Assembly (NCBI GenBank): GCA_020633435.1 | Contig: JACKDP010000005.1 | Location: 620,001-684,000, forward strand | Direction of reading: 5' to 3' | Source: Myxococcales bacterium | GTDB taxonomy: Bacteria > Myxococcota_A > Bradymonadia > UBA7976 > UBA1532 | Length of the DNA stretch: 64,000 nucleotides | In this document: one piece after another, positions 17,401-24,767 of the stretch | How positions within the stretch are numbered: the first letter of the stretch is position 1 | Layout: every line of letters starts with the position of its first letter | Position numbers and translations under genes: made by a program | Notes under the pieces: model-generated | What the model was told of the DNA's origin: nothing | The model's database searches: none | Seen by the model: only the letters and a program-made list of their open reading frames with translations

Positions 17401-18046
17401 GGACGCGGTCGAGCTTCAGGCGGCCCAGCTTCACGTCGAGGAGCGTGCGCACGTCCTGGGGCTGGGCGTAGGGCTGCCAGGTGCCGTCGGCGCGGGCGTC
17501 GGTGTCCACCAGGAAGCGCTGCACGGGGGCCCCGGCCGCGCCGGTGTGCACGAGGGCCTGGGGGGCGGCCTCGCCCGCCAGCCGGTCGCTCAGCTCGATG
17601 CGCTGGATGGGGGCGCCGGGGGGGTTGCCCGGGCGGGCCAGCCAGCCACCGCTCAGGGCACCCCAGTCGGCGCCGGCCGGGTCGTCGCCGAGCAGCGGCG
17701 TGACATAGAGCCGCGCCCCGCCCTGGCCGTCGTCCACGGCCGCGGCGAACATCAGGGTGCCATCGGCCGCCTGGCTCAAGGCATGGCAGAGGATGGAGCC
17801 GCTGGCATCGGGCGTGACCTCGAGGGCGCGCCACCCGGCCTGCTCGGTGGCATCGCGCAGGATGATGTGCAGCACGGTGCGGCTGGCATCGTCGCTGGCG
17901 CCGCCGAGCGTGGCGACGATGGGTTCGCCGGTGACATCTTCGGCGGCGAAGATGGGATGGCGGGTGTCCACCATCGTCCCGGCGATGTAGTTGTACATGA
18001 GCTCGCCCTGGACGGTCGTGGTCGCCGGGCTCACGGGATCAGACAT
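14402..18046 (-). CDS. 1214-residue protein: beta-propeller-like N-terminus and long hydrophobic helical C-terminus
   Basis: I do not recognise this protein as a named family. Residues 1-420 are beta-rich with repeating short motifs (LTALAIRQDRHHLSVWALD, ANELFVARADN), suggesting a beta-propeller. Residues 425-500 contain VVRFTDADGNPIAGQPVRLN, an Ig/Big-1-like sandwich pattern. After an acidic Pro/Asp linker, from about residue 588, comes a long chain of hydrophobic and amphipathic helices (EGGVVVSWIEDTAGAIMSLAG and LALMDWLFSLIGAAIETLIQW) interrupted by a Ser/Thr/Gly linker. There is no signal peptide. The start has GAGG six bases upstream and lies 31 bases after the aegerolysin-like gene, so they form an operon. 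A pore-forming or membrane-inserting partner is a guess from the hydrophobic C-terminal half. Confidence 0.72.
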   Translation of the reverse strand: MSDPVSPATTTVQGELMYNYIAGTMVDTRHPIFAAEDVTGEPIVATLGGASDDASRTVLHIILRDATEQAGWRALEVTPDASGSILCHALSQAADGTLMFAAAVDDGQGGARLYVTPLLGDDPAGADWGALSGGWLARPGNPPGAPIQRIELSDRLAGEAAPQALVHTGAAGAPVQRFLVDTDARADGTWQPYAQPQDVRTLLDVKLGRLKLDRVRRGTYTLFETNGGQLSLQFSSLPDPQTGGPPHTRTLPVPAGATCLGVLADPEAGGCSTLFVGGEGIYVFEADAQGAMGAAASRIPDSSAPFTGLTALAIRQDRHHLSVWALDRSQRLTYTRGDQAAERAWTLPMVMQTQVAQMATIRSAKRSANELFVARADNTTIQRLWQDPASSLWTEGRLSLPALLSTREVACYTTVVRFTDADGNPIAGQPVRLNASSWTYATVNGFYMTLDADTAVDVATDGTGSVTIIQEVAALSAPIFRFQGDIIQGTLIADPTAAARQRILAMAQDGTLGQKVLPDGRTVAEAIDPSTLAVITEAFSQLGDVTDTLPPDGSAVDPDLADPDGADTPTVSAPATPQAAKKSTAPTMKMAVVEGGVVVSWIEDTAGAIMSLAGDILRGLKNVAQTAVGIAINAVEKVYEFAIQVGETLVKFVVETIEHVLALMDWLFSLIGAAIETLIQWIGFLFSWDDIKTTQQVFNNMAVQTARYIEAELRTADALVDPLGAWLKQQVDKLLGMDDATAAISLSDAVAQGTSGAPAEAQTAGDTATSSPGGSFSTYQVQHGGVTSGDPPDYDDTTIASTIGDFVRAVADAIEATAEDVAQMFKDLKQLWDDDQFTLGNVARVIAGGVADALIDAVCGVLHALIGVVTDVTAMLIDDVLLREINLPVISWLYEKFVSDGAPMTVMGACALIGAIPATLVYKVATGKSPWEGGTYGFDTASWQTLFPLVPEDKLMPSHTLMLAATSPDSVDASKSTRLYTQIGGMMAATADALNLILFPINATFDVVKKSRIVSLLNCLQAGCSMAKVAGSFAFDDDRVQQGLDRTHWLFDVADLALSGIAAIASVKDAWSRAPEGEAAPINGAAPLDGQGTAPLDGQAPGGEVEAPMSALEKIEAGGALFFGAIGLLFDVVSYFMEITSEDDNGEYHSAAWDTEKLASNLCAFGGTLGQGIFAFTKTPTPLIVGSVSGALAFIGNLVRSANDAINDNLYQSR

Positions 18047-18077
18047 GAGTACCTCACTGGGTCGTCGGGATGAGAGA

Positions 18078-19973
18078 TCAGCCGTGGTAGAGCAGGTCGA
18101 CCTGCAGGTTGTTGCTGCCGTCGAGGCGCAGGCCGCTGTAGTCGAAGAGCGGCCCCGACGGGAACACCAGGTAGGTGGTCGCGGTGCCGATGTCATGGGT
18201 GGCCACGTCATCGAGGCCGCTCATCAGGGACTTCGCGAAGTTCTCGTACTGGTTGGACATATGCTCCGAGAAGCTCTCATCGTCCCCCAGGAACAGGCTG
18301 TTGCAGAAGTCAGCGAAGCTCTGCAGGAAGCCTTCATCCTCCTTGACCTTGTCGAGGGTGCCCTCGACCACCTGCCCGTCGCCGAGGAGCTGCCCGGCCT
18401 GGTTGGTGACCGACTTGCCATCGTCGCCATACTGGATGGTCAGCTCCCCCGGCGAGAGGGTGACCGTCAGCGTGAAGTTCTGGCGGTACTCCACCTCGCC
18501 CAGCAGCACGGAGGGCCCCACGCCGAAGAGCGGGTACTGCTTCGTGGTCACGTCCTGGTCGAAGTAGCCGCTGCCCGAGAGGGTGAGCGTGCCGTTCTTC
18601 GTGTCCGCGAGCCGGAGATCCACCCAGGTGGTGAGGCGCGTCACGGTGTAGTAGTCGAAGTCATTGTCGACCGCCGTCTTCACACCCTTGCCATCGTTCT
18701 GCGCGCTGTCATCGTGGTAGTCGCTCAGGGTCCAGCGCACGTCGAGGCCCGACCGCTTGAAGGCCGTCTTCGACTGGACGCCGGACTGGATGACGGGCAG
18801 CAGGGCCGCCTGGATGTAGGCCGCGGCGAGCTGGTCGCGGGCGATCATCATGGTGGCGTAGCGGTTGGTGCTGCTCGCGTCGAGGGCCGGCAGCAGCGGG
18901 CTGGAGAAGCGCGTCCGGCTGCCATCGCCCCAGCGCGTGTGCCCCTGGGTCATCATCAGCAGGTTGACGCTGCTCTGGCCGTTCTTGGGATCGGCGTAGG
19001 TGGTGCTGAGCTCGCAGGAGACGGGGACGAAGCCGGGCAGCATGTCCGCGGCGTTGAGCTGGCTCGGGTTGGCGGCCTGGGCCGAGACCGCGAGGCACCA
19101 CCTGGGCCGGGTGGCGGCGTAGGCTCCCAGGCAGTTGCCGAAGGCCGTCGTCTGGGCGGCCGTGAGCGTGACCCCCGTCACCGATAGCAGCACGGACGAC
19201 GACGGGTTCGTGAAGTCGGTGAAGAGCTGGTAGATGGTGAAGCCCTGCCCCGCGAACTGCGTGGCCGTGGCGGCGGTGTCGGCGTCCATGCTGGCCTGCG
19301 TGCCGGCCGCGAGGCTCAGGTTCGCCCGCACGACGAAGTCGCAGCCGTCGACCGGGATGGTCGCGCCGCCCGTGGTCAGGGTGCCCTTGTTGACGTGGAC
19401 CTTGATGTCGACGGTGTTGGCGACGTTGGGCAGCGTGAGCTGGGGGGCCTGCCGCATGGACGTGATGTCGAGCCGGTCGCTGCCCGAGGTGCCGCTGATG
19501 GCATGGGGGAAGACGCCGTAGTTGTAGAGGTACTGGAGCTGGCTGCTCAGCAGCGTCTCACCCAGGGCGGTGACGATGTCATAGCCGCGCAGGGTCCCCG
19601 GCGAGGTGGTGACCGTGTAGCTGACGGTCTGGTCGTGCCCGGATGGGCTGGCCGGGTTCGTGGAGGCGTTCACGCCGGCGGGGGTGTCCACCCAGTACCG
19701 GCTGGGGTTGCTGTCGTTCGGGTGATCCCACTCGAAGCGGACGGTCTGCGCCGGCGTCGCGCCCATCGTGATGAGATAGTCGAGGTAGCCCTCCGGCCCA
19801 TGGGCCGCCGCGTCGCTCGTCTTGGTGACCTTGAAGGTGCTGCTGCTCCCCGACGAGATGGAGCTCGCCGGCTTGGAGGCGAACTGGCCGTCGGTGGCCG
19901 TGGCGTTGCCCATGTTGGTGAGCGCGTAGCCCGTGTTGTTGTTGATCGTGAGGGTGGCATCGCGGCTGGACAT
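18078..19973 (-). CDS. Aegerolysin-like N-terminal domain plus beta-rich (possibly TULIP-like) protein
   Basis: This 631-residue protein has no signal peptide. Residues 3-125 resemble aegerolysins, small beta-sandwich lipid binders that often act with a pore-forming partner: DATLTINNNTGYAL, then SDAAAHGPEGYLDYL, then VRFEWDHPNDSNPSRYW, matching the G-x-x-G and W-D-x-P pattern. The rest begins GYDIVTALGETLLSSQLQYL and is strand-rich with amphipathic turns, reminiscent of TULIP/P47-type lipid-binding proteins, though I am unsure. GGGGAG lies before the ATG. It precedes the 1214-residue protein gene by 31 bases. Together they look like a two-part secreted or intracellular membrane-active system, but that is inference. 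Confidence 0.65.
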   Translation of the reverse strand: MSSRDATLTINNNTGYALTNMGNATATDGQFASKPASSISSGSSSTFKVTKTSDAAAHGPEGYLDYLITMGATPAQTVRFEWDHPNDSNPSRYWVDTPAGVNASTNPASPSGHDQTVSYTVTTSPGTLRGYDIVTALGETLLSSQLQYLYNYGVFPHAISGTSGSDRLDITSMRQAPQLTLPNVANTVDIKVHVNKGTLTTGGATIPVDGCDFVVRANLSLAAGTQASMDADTAATATQFAGQGFTIYQLFTDFTNPSSSVLLSVTGVTLTAAQTTAFGNCLGAYAATRPRWCLAVSAQAANPSQLNAADMLPGFVPVSCELSTTYADPKNGQSSVNLLMMTQGHTRWGDGSRTRFSSPLLPALDASSTNRYATMMIARDQLAAAYIQAALLPVIQSGVQSKTAFKRSGLDVRWTLSDYHDDSAQNDGKGVKTAVDNDFDYYTVTRLTTWVDLRLADTKNGTLTLSGSGYFDQDVTTKQYPLFGVGPSVLLGEVEYRQNFTLTVTLSPGELTIQYGDDGKSVTNQAGQLLGDGQVVEGTLDKVKEDEGFLQSFADFCNSLFLGDDESFSEHMSNQYENFAKSLMSGLDDVATHDIGTATTYLVFPSGPLFDYSGLRLDGSNNLQVDLLYHG

Positions 19974-20101
19974 CTGGACTCCCCGGTTGGACCGCCGATG
20001 ACCGGCGGCGAGGTGAGGGTTTTCAACGACCATGCCAGGGCCCGGCGCCGGGGGCTGGCTTGAGAAGTGTCGGAGAATGGTGCTGGCCCCGGGCAGGGAC
20101 G

Positions 20102-20117
20102 CTGGCACAGGTGCCAG
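20102..20117. promoter_or_regulatory. 16-bp near-perfect palindrome upstream of aegerolysin-like operon
   Basis: The sequence reads CTGGCAC, AG, GTGCCAG: two perfect 7-base arms around a 2-base centre. It sits in the 177-bp gap between the amidase gene end and the aegerolysin-like gene start, about 130 bases before that start. The tiny centre argues against a terminator hairpin and for a dimeric repressor or activator site. No T-tract follows. Confidence 0.35.
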
Positions 20118-20150
20118 GCGGTGGCGCCCGCGTGTCGGCGCGGGCGGGCC

Positions 20151-22202
20151 TCAGTCAGGCGGGGGCCACTCGCCCTGCTCCCAGCGCATCCAGTTCTCCA
20201 GCTCGAAGTCGTCGTCGTCGTCGGCGTCGGCGTCCTGGGCCGTCTCCTGGATGTCCTTGGTGTCATCGAAGCGCCCGAAGACGCCGTGCTCGATGCTGGA
20301 TCCCTGCTTCTCGGCCACCTCGCGCTCGGCGGCGGCGTCCTTCAGGCGCTCCTTGCGGGCGTCCTCGTCGGAGAAGCCCTTGACCTTCTCATCCACCTCG
20401 AAGGCGCTGCGCGCCTCCTCGATGGCCATGGACGTGAGCAGCGCGATGGGGTGCCACGTGTAGACGAAGCGCTCCTTGGGCAGCCCCGCGTGGGCCGTCA
20501 CGCCCTTGTCCCACCACAGGAAGGGCCGGATGCGCTTGAGGTGGCGCTCGGCCTTCTCGCGCAGGGCCCACTCGAAGTCGACGCCGCCCCCGAACAGGCC
20601 GCTGAAGTCCGTCTCGTCGCTGTACTCCGTCACATGGCGCGGGGCGAGCCAGCGCAGGTCCTCCGCCCGCCGGTTGCTCGCGTAGAAGTCGCGCACCTCC
20701 GGGGGGGCCAGCGGGTAGCCGCCGTCGATGAGGCCCTGCAGCTCGGCGGGGTCCTCGGTGTACCGCTTCCAGACGTGCCGGGAGTTGCACAGCAGCCCGG
20801 GATCGTCATCGGTCTCGTCGAGCTCGAAGGTGCCGTCCGTGATGAGGGGCTTGGCGGAAAGCAGAGCGAAGTCAACGAGATCCGCGATGCCCTCGCCGTC
20901 CGGGTCGGGGCTGAAGCGGCCGACATGGCCGAGGACGTCGCCCGCCTTGACCGGCACCTTGATGAGGGCGACGAGGCCGGACTTGAGGGCCACCGCGCCC
21001 TCCGCCGAGGTGAGGGCGCGGCCGTCGGCGTCGGGCAGCCCGGCGGGGCCGTCCTGGGCCTCCAGATCCTTGATCCACTTGATGTCGGACTCGCGCCCCA
21101 GCTTCTCGCCGTCCAGGTGCGAGAGCACCGTCCAGAAGGTCCGCTTCACGTCGCGGATCTTCAGGTCGTGGCGCAGCAGCACCATGTTGGGGCTGCCCAT
21201 CTTCTCCCACTGGCGCCGCGGCAGGACGCGGGCGGCCACGATGACGCCGTCGGCCGGGGCGAGCACGGGCACGCGGGCCTTCTTGTCGTCCTCGGCCGGG
21301 GTGACGAGGTGCACGCCCGAGTGCCAGGCCTGGTTGACCCCCACCGGGAAGAAGCCGCCGTCGCCGCTCTCGATGTGCCGGAAGTAGGCCTCGGCCTGCG
21401 TCTTCGCCTCGCGCTTGGGGACGTGGGCCAGGTTCTTGGCGCCCGGCAGCGTGACCGGGAAGAAGAACCGGTTGCCGCGGATGCCGATGAGGATGCGCTC
21501 CCAGTCGAAGCCCGGGCCCGGATCCCACTTGTTGGCGGAGATGTGCTGGTGGCCGACGACGCCGAGGAAGTCGGTGTTGACCAGCTTGTTGCGCACCACC
21601 TTGCCGGCCTCGTCCACGGGGGCCTGGCGGCGCAGGTTGAAGAAGCTGATGAGGCCCTCGAGCACGGCGAGGAGCGACTCGTACTGGGCCTCGGTGTAGC
21701 CCAGGCTCTTGACCTTGCCGCCGTTGATGAGGCCCTCATAGAGCCCGCGCTGCTGGGCCTCGGCCAGGTCGATCCGGCCGGGCTTCACGGGGTTGCACAG
21801 GTCGATGCCGACGCTCTCGCCGTTGTGGGGGTCGCCGGCGTGCCACGCGATGTCCGACAGCGCGAGGGGCTGCCAGATGGTGCCGTCGTGGTCGATCATG
21901 AGGTGGGTCGAGAGGTTGCGCTGCACCAGCACCTGGAAGCAGCCGGCGCTGGTGGGCATGCCGTCGTGGTGCAGGACGACGCGCTTGACCATGGAGCGCC
22001 GCTTGCCCTGGGCCGTGGCCTCCGAGTCGCCGCCCCCCGTCAGCTCGGTGAGCACGTCGCGCAGGCGCGTGAAGCGGCGGCGGCCGTCGCCGGGGGCGTA
22101 GAAGCTCGGCACCCGCGGATCGGCGTCGTGCTCCCGGTAGGTGAAGACGCGGCGGCCGATGTCGATCCGGGCGTCCCCGGCGAAGATGAGGTAGGTGCTC
22201 AT
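20151..22202 (-). CDS. Zn-dependent N-acetylmuramoyl-L-alanine amidase (Amidase_2) with M23-like second part
   Basis: This 683-residue protein carries an AmpD/Amidase_2 domain at about residues 70-240. It has a metal His in VKRVVLHHDG, the substrate-side segment IAWHAG, and the C-terminal ligand set GHQHISANKWDPGPGFDW, which matches the His...Lys...Asp-Pro-Gly signature. These enzymes cut the MurNAc-L-Ala bond of peptidoglycan. Residues 290-440 resemble an M23/LytM domain (WHSGVHL, VPVLAPADGVIVAA, LLRHDL, WTVLSHLD), but the usual HxxxD is HxxxH, so activity there is doubtful. The C-terminus is acidic and charged. No signal peptide is visible. The ATG overlaps the FHA gene stop by 4 bases (ATGA). 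Confidence 0.8.
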   Translation of the reverse strand: MSTYLIFAGDARIDIGRRVFTYREHDADPRVPSFYAPGDGRRRFTRLRDVLTELTGGGDSEATAQGKRRSMVKRVVLHHDGMPTSAGCFQVLVQRNLSTHLMIDHDGTIWQPLALSDIAWHAGDPHNGESVGIDLCNPVKPGRIDLAEAQQRGLYEGLINGGKVKSLGYTEAQYESLLAVLEGLISFFNLRRQAPVDEAGKVVRNKLVNTDFLGVVGHQHISANKWDPGPGFDWERILIGIRGNRFFFPVTLPGAKNLAHVPKREAKTQAEAYFRHIESGDGGFFPVGVNQAWHSGVHLVTPAEDDKKARVPVLAPADGVIVAARVLPRRQWEKMGSPNMVLLRHDLKIRDVKRTFWTVLSHLDGEKLGRESDIKWIKDLEAQDGPAGLPDADGRALTSAEGAVALKSGLVALIKVPVKAGDVLGHVGRFSPDPDGEGIADLVDFALLSAKPLITDGTFELDETDDDPGLLCNSRHVWKRYTEDPAELQGLIDGGYPLAPPEVRDFYASNRRAEDLRWLAPRHVTEYSDETDFSGLFGGGVDFEWALREKAERHLKRIRPFLWWDKGVTAHAGLPKERFVYTWHPIALLTSMAIEEARSAFEVDEKVKGFSDEDARKERLKDAAAEREVAEKQGSSIEHGVFGRFDDTKDIQETAQDADADDDDDFELENWMRWEQGEWPPPD

Positions 22203-23818
22203 GCGGCCACCTCGATGCCGAACACGAACTCGGTGTCGCCCACGCGGATGAGATCCCCCTCGTCCAGGATGACCTGGTTGACGCGCTCGCCGTTGACCCA
22301 GGTGCCGGTGTCGGTGTTGAAGTCCGTCAGGATGAACTCATCGCCGCGGTCGCGGATGCCGCAGTGCTGGGTGCCGACGCCGCGATCCATCACCTGCACG
22401 TCGCAGCCGGGCGCCGAGCCGATGGAGATGATCTCCTGGTCGAAGCGCATGGCCTGGCCGACGAAGTCGCCGTTGCGGCCGGTGAGGCGGAAGCGCATGG
22501 GCCGCACCTGGGCGAGCTGCGCCGCGCAGAACATGCACTGCGTCCAGCCGGGCATCATCAGGTTGCCGCAGACGGCGCAGGGCTTGCGGGCGGCCAGGGC
22601 GGCGTCGCGGGCCTTCTTGGCGGCGTCGCGGGCGGCGCGCCGCTTCTTGACCTTCTTGACCGCGATGATCAGGACGATGAGCAGGACGATGAGGCCGAGC
22701 CCCACCCAGATGAGGAGCTGGGCCCACCACGGCAGGCGCTCCCAGAGGTTGCTGATCCAGTCGGAGATGCGGGCCCAGAAGCCGAGCACGTTGCCGATGC
22801 GGGCCGAGTAGGCCAGGGACTTGTCGGAGCCGCCGGTGGGGAGCTGGACGGTGACCTGGAACTCGGCGGTGTCGCCGCGGCGCAGGCCGGGCGCCTCGAA
22901 GGCCAGGACGTAGCGGTTCTGCAGCTCCTGGGTGGCCTCGCCGAAGAGCTTGGGCAGGTCGCGGATGGTGTAGGCCCGGCGGAAGGTGCCCCCCGTCTTG
23001 CGGGCGATGACCTCGAGCACGCGGCGGTTGACGAAGACCTCGTGGTCGGGCTCCTCGGCGCCGACGGTGCCATCGCCCTCGCCCTCGTCATCGACGTCCA
23101 GCGTCGAGGCCGGCGGGTCGATGTAGAAGGCCATGATGCGGACGCCGCGGCGGCGGGCCATGCTGACGAGCCAGCGCATGCGCTCGGTGCGGTAGCGCGG
23201 GTCGCCCAGGTCGCCGTCGGCGATCACGAAGAGCACGCGGTCGCTGGGGAAGGGGGTGTCCTCGCCCCAGGGCTCGGGCTTGCCCTCCCAGTCCTCGGCC
23301 TCCAGGCCCTCCTTCAGCGGGAAGGCGAGCAGCGCCGTCTTCATGGCCTGGTAGAGCTGGGCCTTCTGGCCCTCGGCGCTGATGCGGGCGAGCGTCGGCG
23401 GGATCTCGTCGGGGCGGGGGCTCCAGCCCTTCTCGGGCAGGCGCGTGATGCCCACCTCCATCGTGAGGCCCACGCCCCAGGAGCCCTTGGGCAGGCCGTC
23501 GACGAGGGCCGGCAGCGCCTCGCGCACGCCGCCCCACCACCGCGACGACCGGGCGTCGGCCAGGATGGCCACCGCCTGGGGATCGGCCCGCTTCTTCGCC
23601 GTCTCCCAGTCCACGTGGTCGGTGATGATCTGCCCGTTCACGTGCACCGAGAACTCGAGATCGTCCCCGGGCGGGATGGGGCGGTCGCCGTCGAGGAGCG
23701 TCAGCCACAGCGCCACCTCGGGCAGCGTCGCGGCCTCGTAGCGGTCCACCTTCACCCGGGCGCCGGCGGGCGCGGCGAAGAGAATCGCCAGGGAAATCAG
23801 GAGGATGCGCCGCACCAC
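22199..23818 (-). CDS. Exported VWA-like, single-TM, zinc-ribbon, FHA protein
   Basis: This 539-residue protein starts with a Sec signal peptide (RRILLISLAILFAAPAGA). The periplasmic part resembles a von Willebrand A-type fold: RVLFVIADGDLGD and VRIMAFYIDP, with RRVLEVIARKTGGTF. One membrane helix (residues about 372-393) is followed by a basic KKVKKRRAARDAAKK segment, a CxxC-x10-CxxC zinc ribbon (CAVC...CMFC), and a C-terminal FHA domain ending GTWVNGERVNQVILDEGD. The FHA phosphothreonine residues look weakened (GS and GTQHC in place of the usual GR and SRxH). The GTG start was chosen because it lies 1 base after the preceding stop and before the signal peptide. It probably links envelope signals to the amidase encoded next. 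Confidence 0.82.
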   Translation of the reverse strand: MVRRILLISLAILFAAPAGARVKVDRYEAATLPEVALWLTLLDGDRPIPPGDDLEFSVHVNGQIITDHVDWETAKKRADPQAVAILADARSSRWWGGVREALPALVDGLPKGSWGVGLTMEVGITRLPEKGWSPRPDEIPPTLARISAEGQKAQLYQAMKTALLAFPLKEGLEAEDWEGKPEPWGEDTPFPSDRVLFVIADGDLGDPRYRTERMRWLVSMARRRGVRIMAFYIDPPASTLDVDDEGEGDGTVGAEEPDHEVFVNRRVLEVIARKTGGTFRRAYTIRDLPKLFGEATQELQNRYVLAFEAPGLRRGDTAEFQVTVQLPTGGSDKSLAYSARIGNVLGFWARISDWISNLWERLPWWAQLLIWVGLGLIVLLIVLIIAVKKVKKRRAARDAAKKARDAALAARKPCAVCGNLMMPGWTQCMFCAAQLAQVRPMRFRLTGRNGDFVGQAMRFDQEIISIGSAPGCDVQVMDRGVGTQHCGIRDRGDEFILTDFNTDTGTWVNGERVNQVILDEGDLIRVGDTEFVFGIEVAA

Positions 23819-23819
23819 G

Positions 23820-24167
23820 TCAGGCCCCGAACAGCAGCTTCTGCTGGAGCACGGCGACCTCGGCGGCGGCGGCGACGGGGCGGCCGCGGCGCAGCGGGGT
23901 GCAGGTGAGCGGGGCGAAGCCGTCGGCGTCGGCCAGCGGGGCGCGGACGCGCAGGCGGCCGGTGGGGGCCTCCAGCAGGACGGGCGGGCGGCCGGGCGTC
24001 TCCAGGCGGAAGTGGGTGGCGTCGGGGTGGCGGAGGTCGACGGGCGCGCCGGCGCGGACCCGGATGGGGGCCTCGACGCCGGGCGCGGCCGACGCCCCGC
24101 CGGCCCAGTGCACGGTGGCCACGGCCGCGAGGGCGGCGAGGGCCTGGCGGCGATCCAGGTCGGTCAC
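23820..24167 (-). CDS. Small secreted (Tat-like) protein
   Basis: This 115-residue protein starts with GTG overlapping the HemJ-like stop (GTGA). The N-terminus TDLDRRQALAALAAVATVHWAGGASA has paired Arg and a hydrophobic core like a short Tat or Sec signal. The mature part is beta-rich and Pro/Val-rich (APIRVRAGAPVDL, GRLRVRAPLADADGF), with a single Cys. It is probably a periplasmic accessory protein of unknown role. It lies between the HemJ-like and VWA-FHA genes, and near-contiguous spacing suggests one transcript. Confidence 0.6.
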   Translation of the reverse strand: MTDLDRRQALAALAAVATVHWAGGASAAPGVEAPIRVRAGAPVDLRHPDATHFRLETPGRPPVLLEAPTGRLRVRAPLADADGFAPLTCTPLRRGRPVAAAAEVAVLQQKLLFGA

Positions 24168-24598
24168 AGGCGGGCCCACGGGCGAAGCTGGATGAGGAGC
24201 ACCACGCCGACGACGCAGGCCAGGGCCACGCCGTGCAGCAGGCGGAAGCGGCCGATGGGGGCGCCGACGCCGCGCTGCACCCGCTTGTAGCCGCGCATGC
24301 AGAGGTGATCGACGACCAGGAGCACGGCGATGAGGCTGAACTTCGCGTGCATGTACGGCTGCTTGAGCAGGTGCGGCTGCTGGTGGAGCATGGCGATGCC
24401 CGTCAGGAACACGAGCCCGGCCCCCGGCGAGGCCAGCCGGCGGTACACCGCCTTCTCGACCGCCAGCAGGCGCTCGGTGGCCTCGGGCCCCGTCGCCCGG
24501 GCGGCGTGGCTCGCCAGCAGGCGCGAGAGGGCGAGCAGGCCCCCCGCCCAGAGGATGATCCCGAGGAAATGTCCTGCGCGCAGCCAGGGCAGCAGCAT
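24164..24598 (-). CDS. HemJ/CopD-family four-helix membrane protein
   Basis: This 144-residue integral membrane protein has four predicted helices. LRAGHFLGIILWAGGLLALSRLL carries the conserved His10, and YMHAKFSLIAVLLVVDHLC carries the Lys typical of HemJ (protoporphyrinogen IX oxidase) and CopD-related proteins. HemJ proteins are about 140-180 residues, which fits. It could oxidise protoporphyrinogen in haem synthesis, but haem genes are not nearby, so a CopD-type assignment remains possible. It is the first gene of a leftward four-gene run to the amidase. Confidence 0.65.
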   Translation of the reverse strand: MLLPWLRAGHFLGIILWAGGLLALSRLLASHAARATGPEATERLLAVEKAVYRRLASPGAGLVFLTGIAMLHQQPHLLKQPYMHAKFSLIAVLLVVDHLCMRGYKRVQRGVGAPIGRFRLLHGVALACVVGVVLLIQLRPWARL

Positions 24599-24767
24599 GC
24601 GTCCGCGTCGCTCCCGTGGTCCAGGTGCCGTCCATGGTGTTAGCGCACCCGCCCCGGGATGGCCAGCACAACCCCCGGGGCGGCGGGCCCGGCGGCAGGT
24701 CGGTGCGGCGATTGTCGTGCAAGGTCAAGGGGTTGTGCGGGACGAGGCGCCCCCTTATCGTGGCGCG

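Noticed and set aside
13865..18073. 1402-residue plus-strand reading frame
   Set aside because: Antisense to the 1214-residue protein gene and overlapping the NlpC-like gene; its translation is Arg/Gly/Ala-rich without domains.
24732..24767. Promoter TTGTGC-N16-TTATCG with a leaderless APH transcript
   Set aside because: The -10 would lie 6 bases from the ATG; in such GC-rich sequence one such match is weak evidence.
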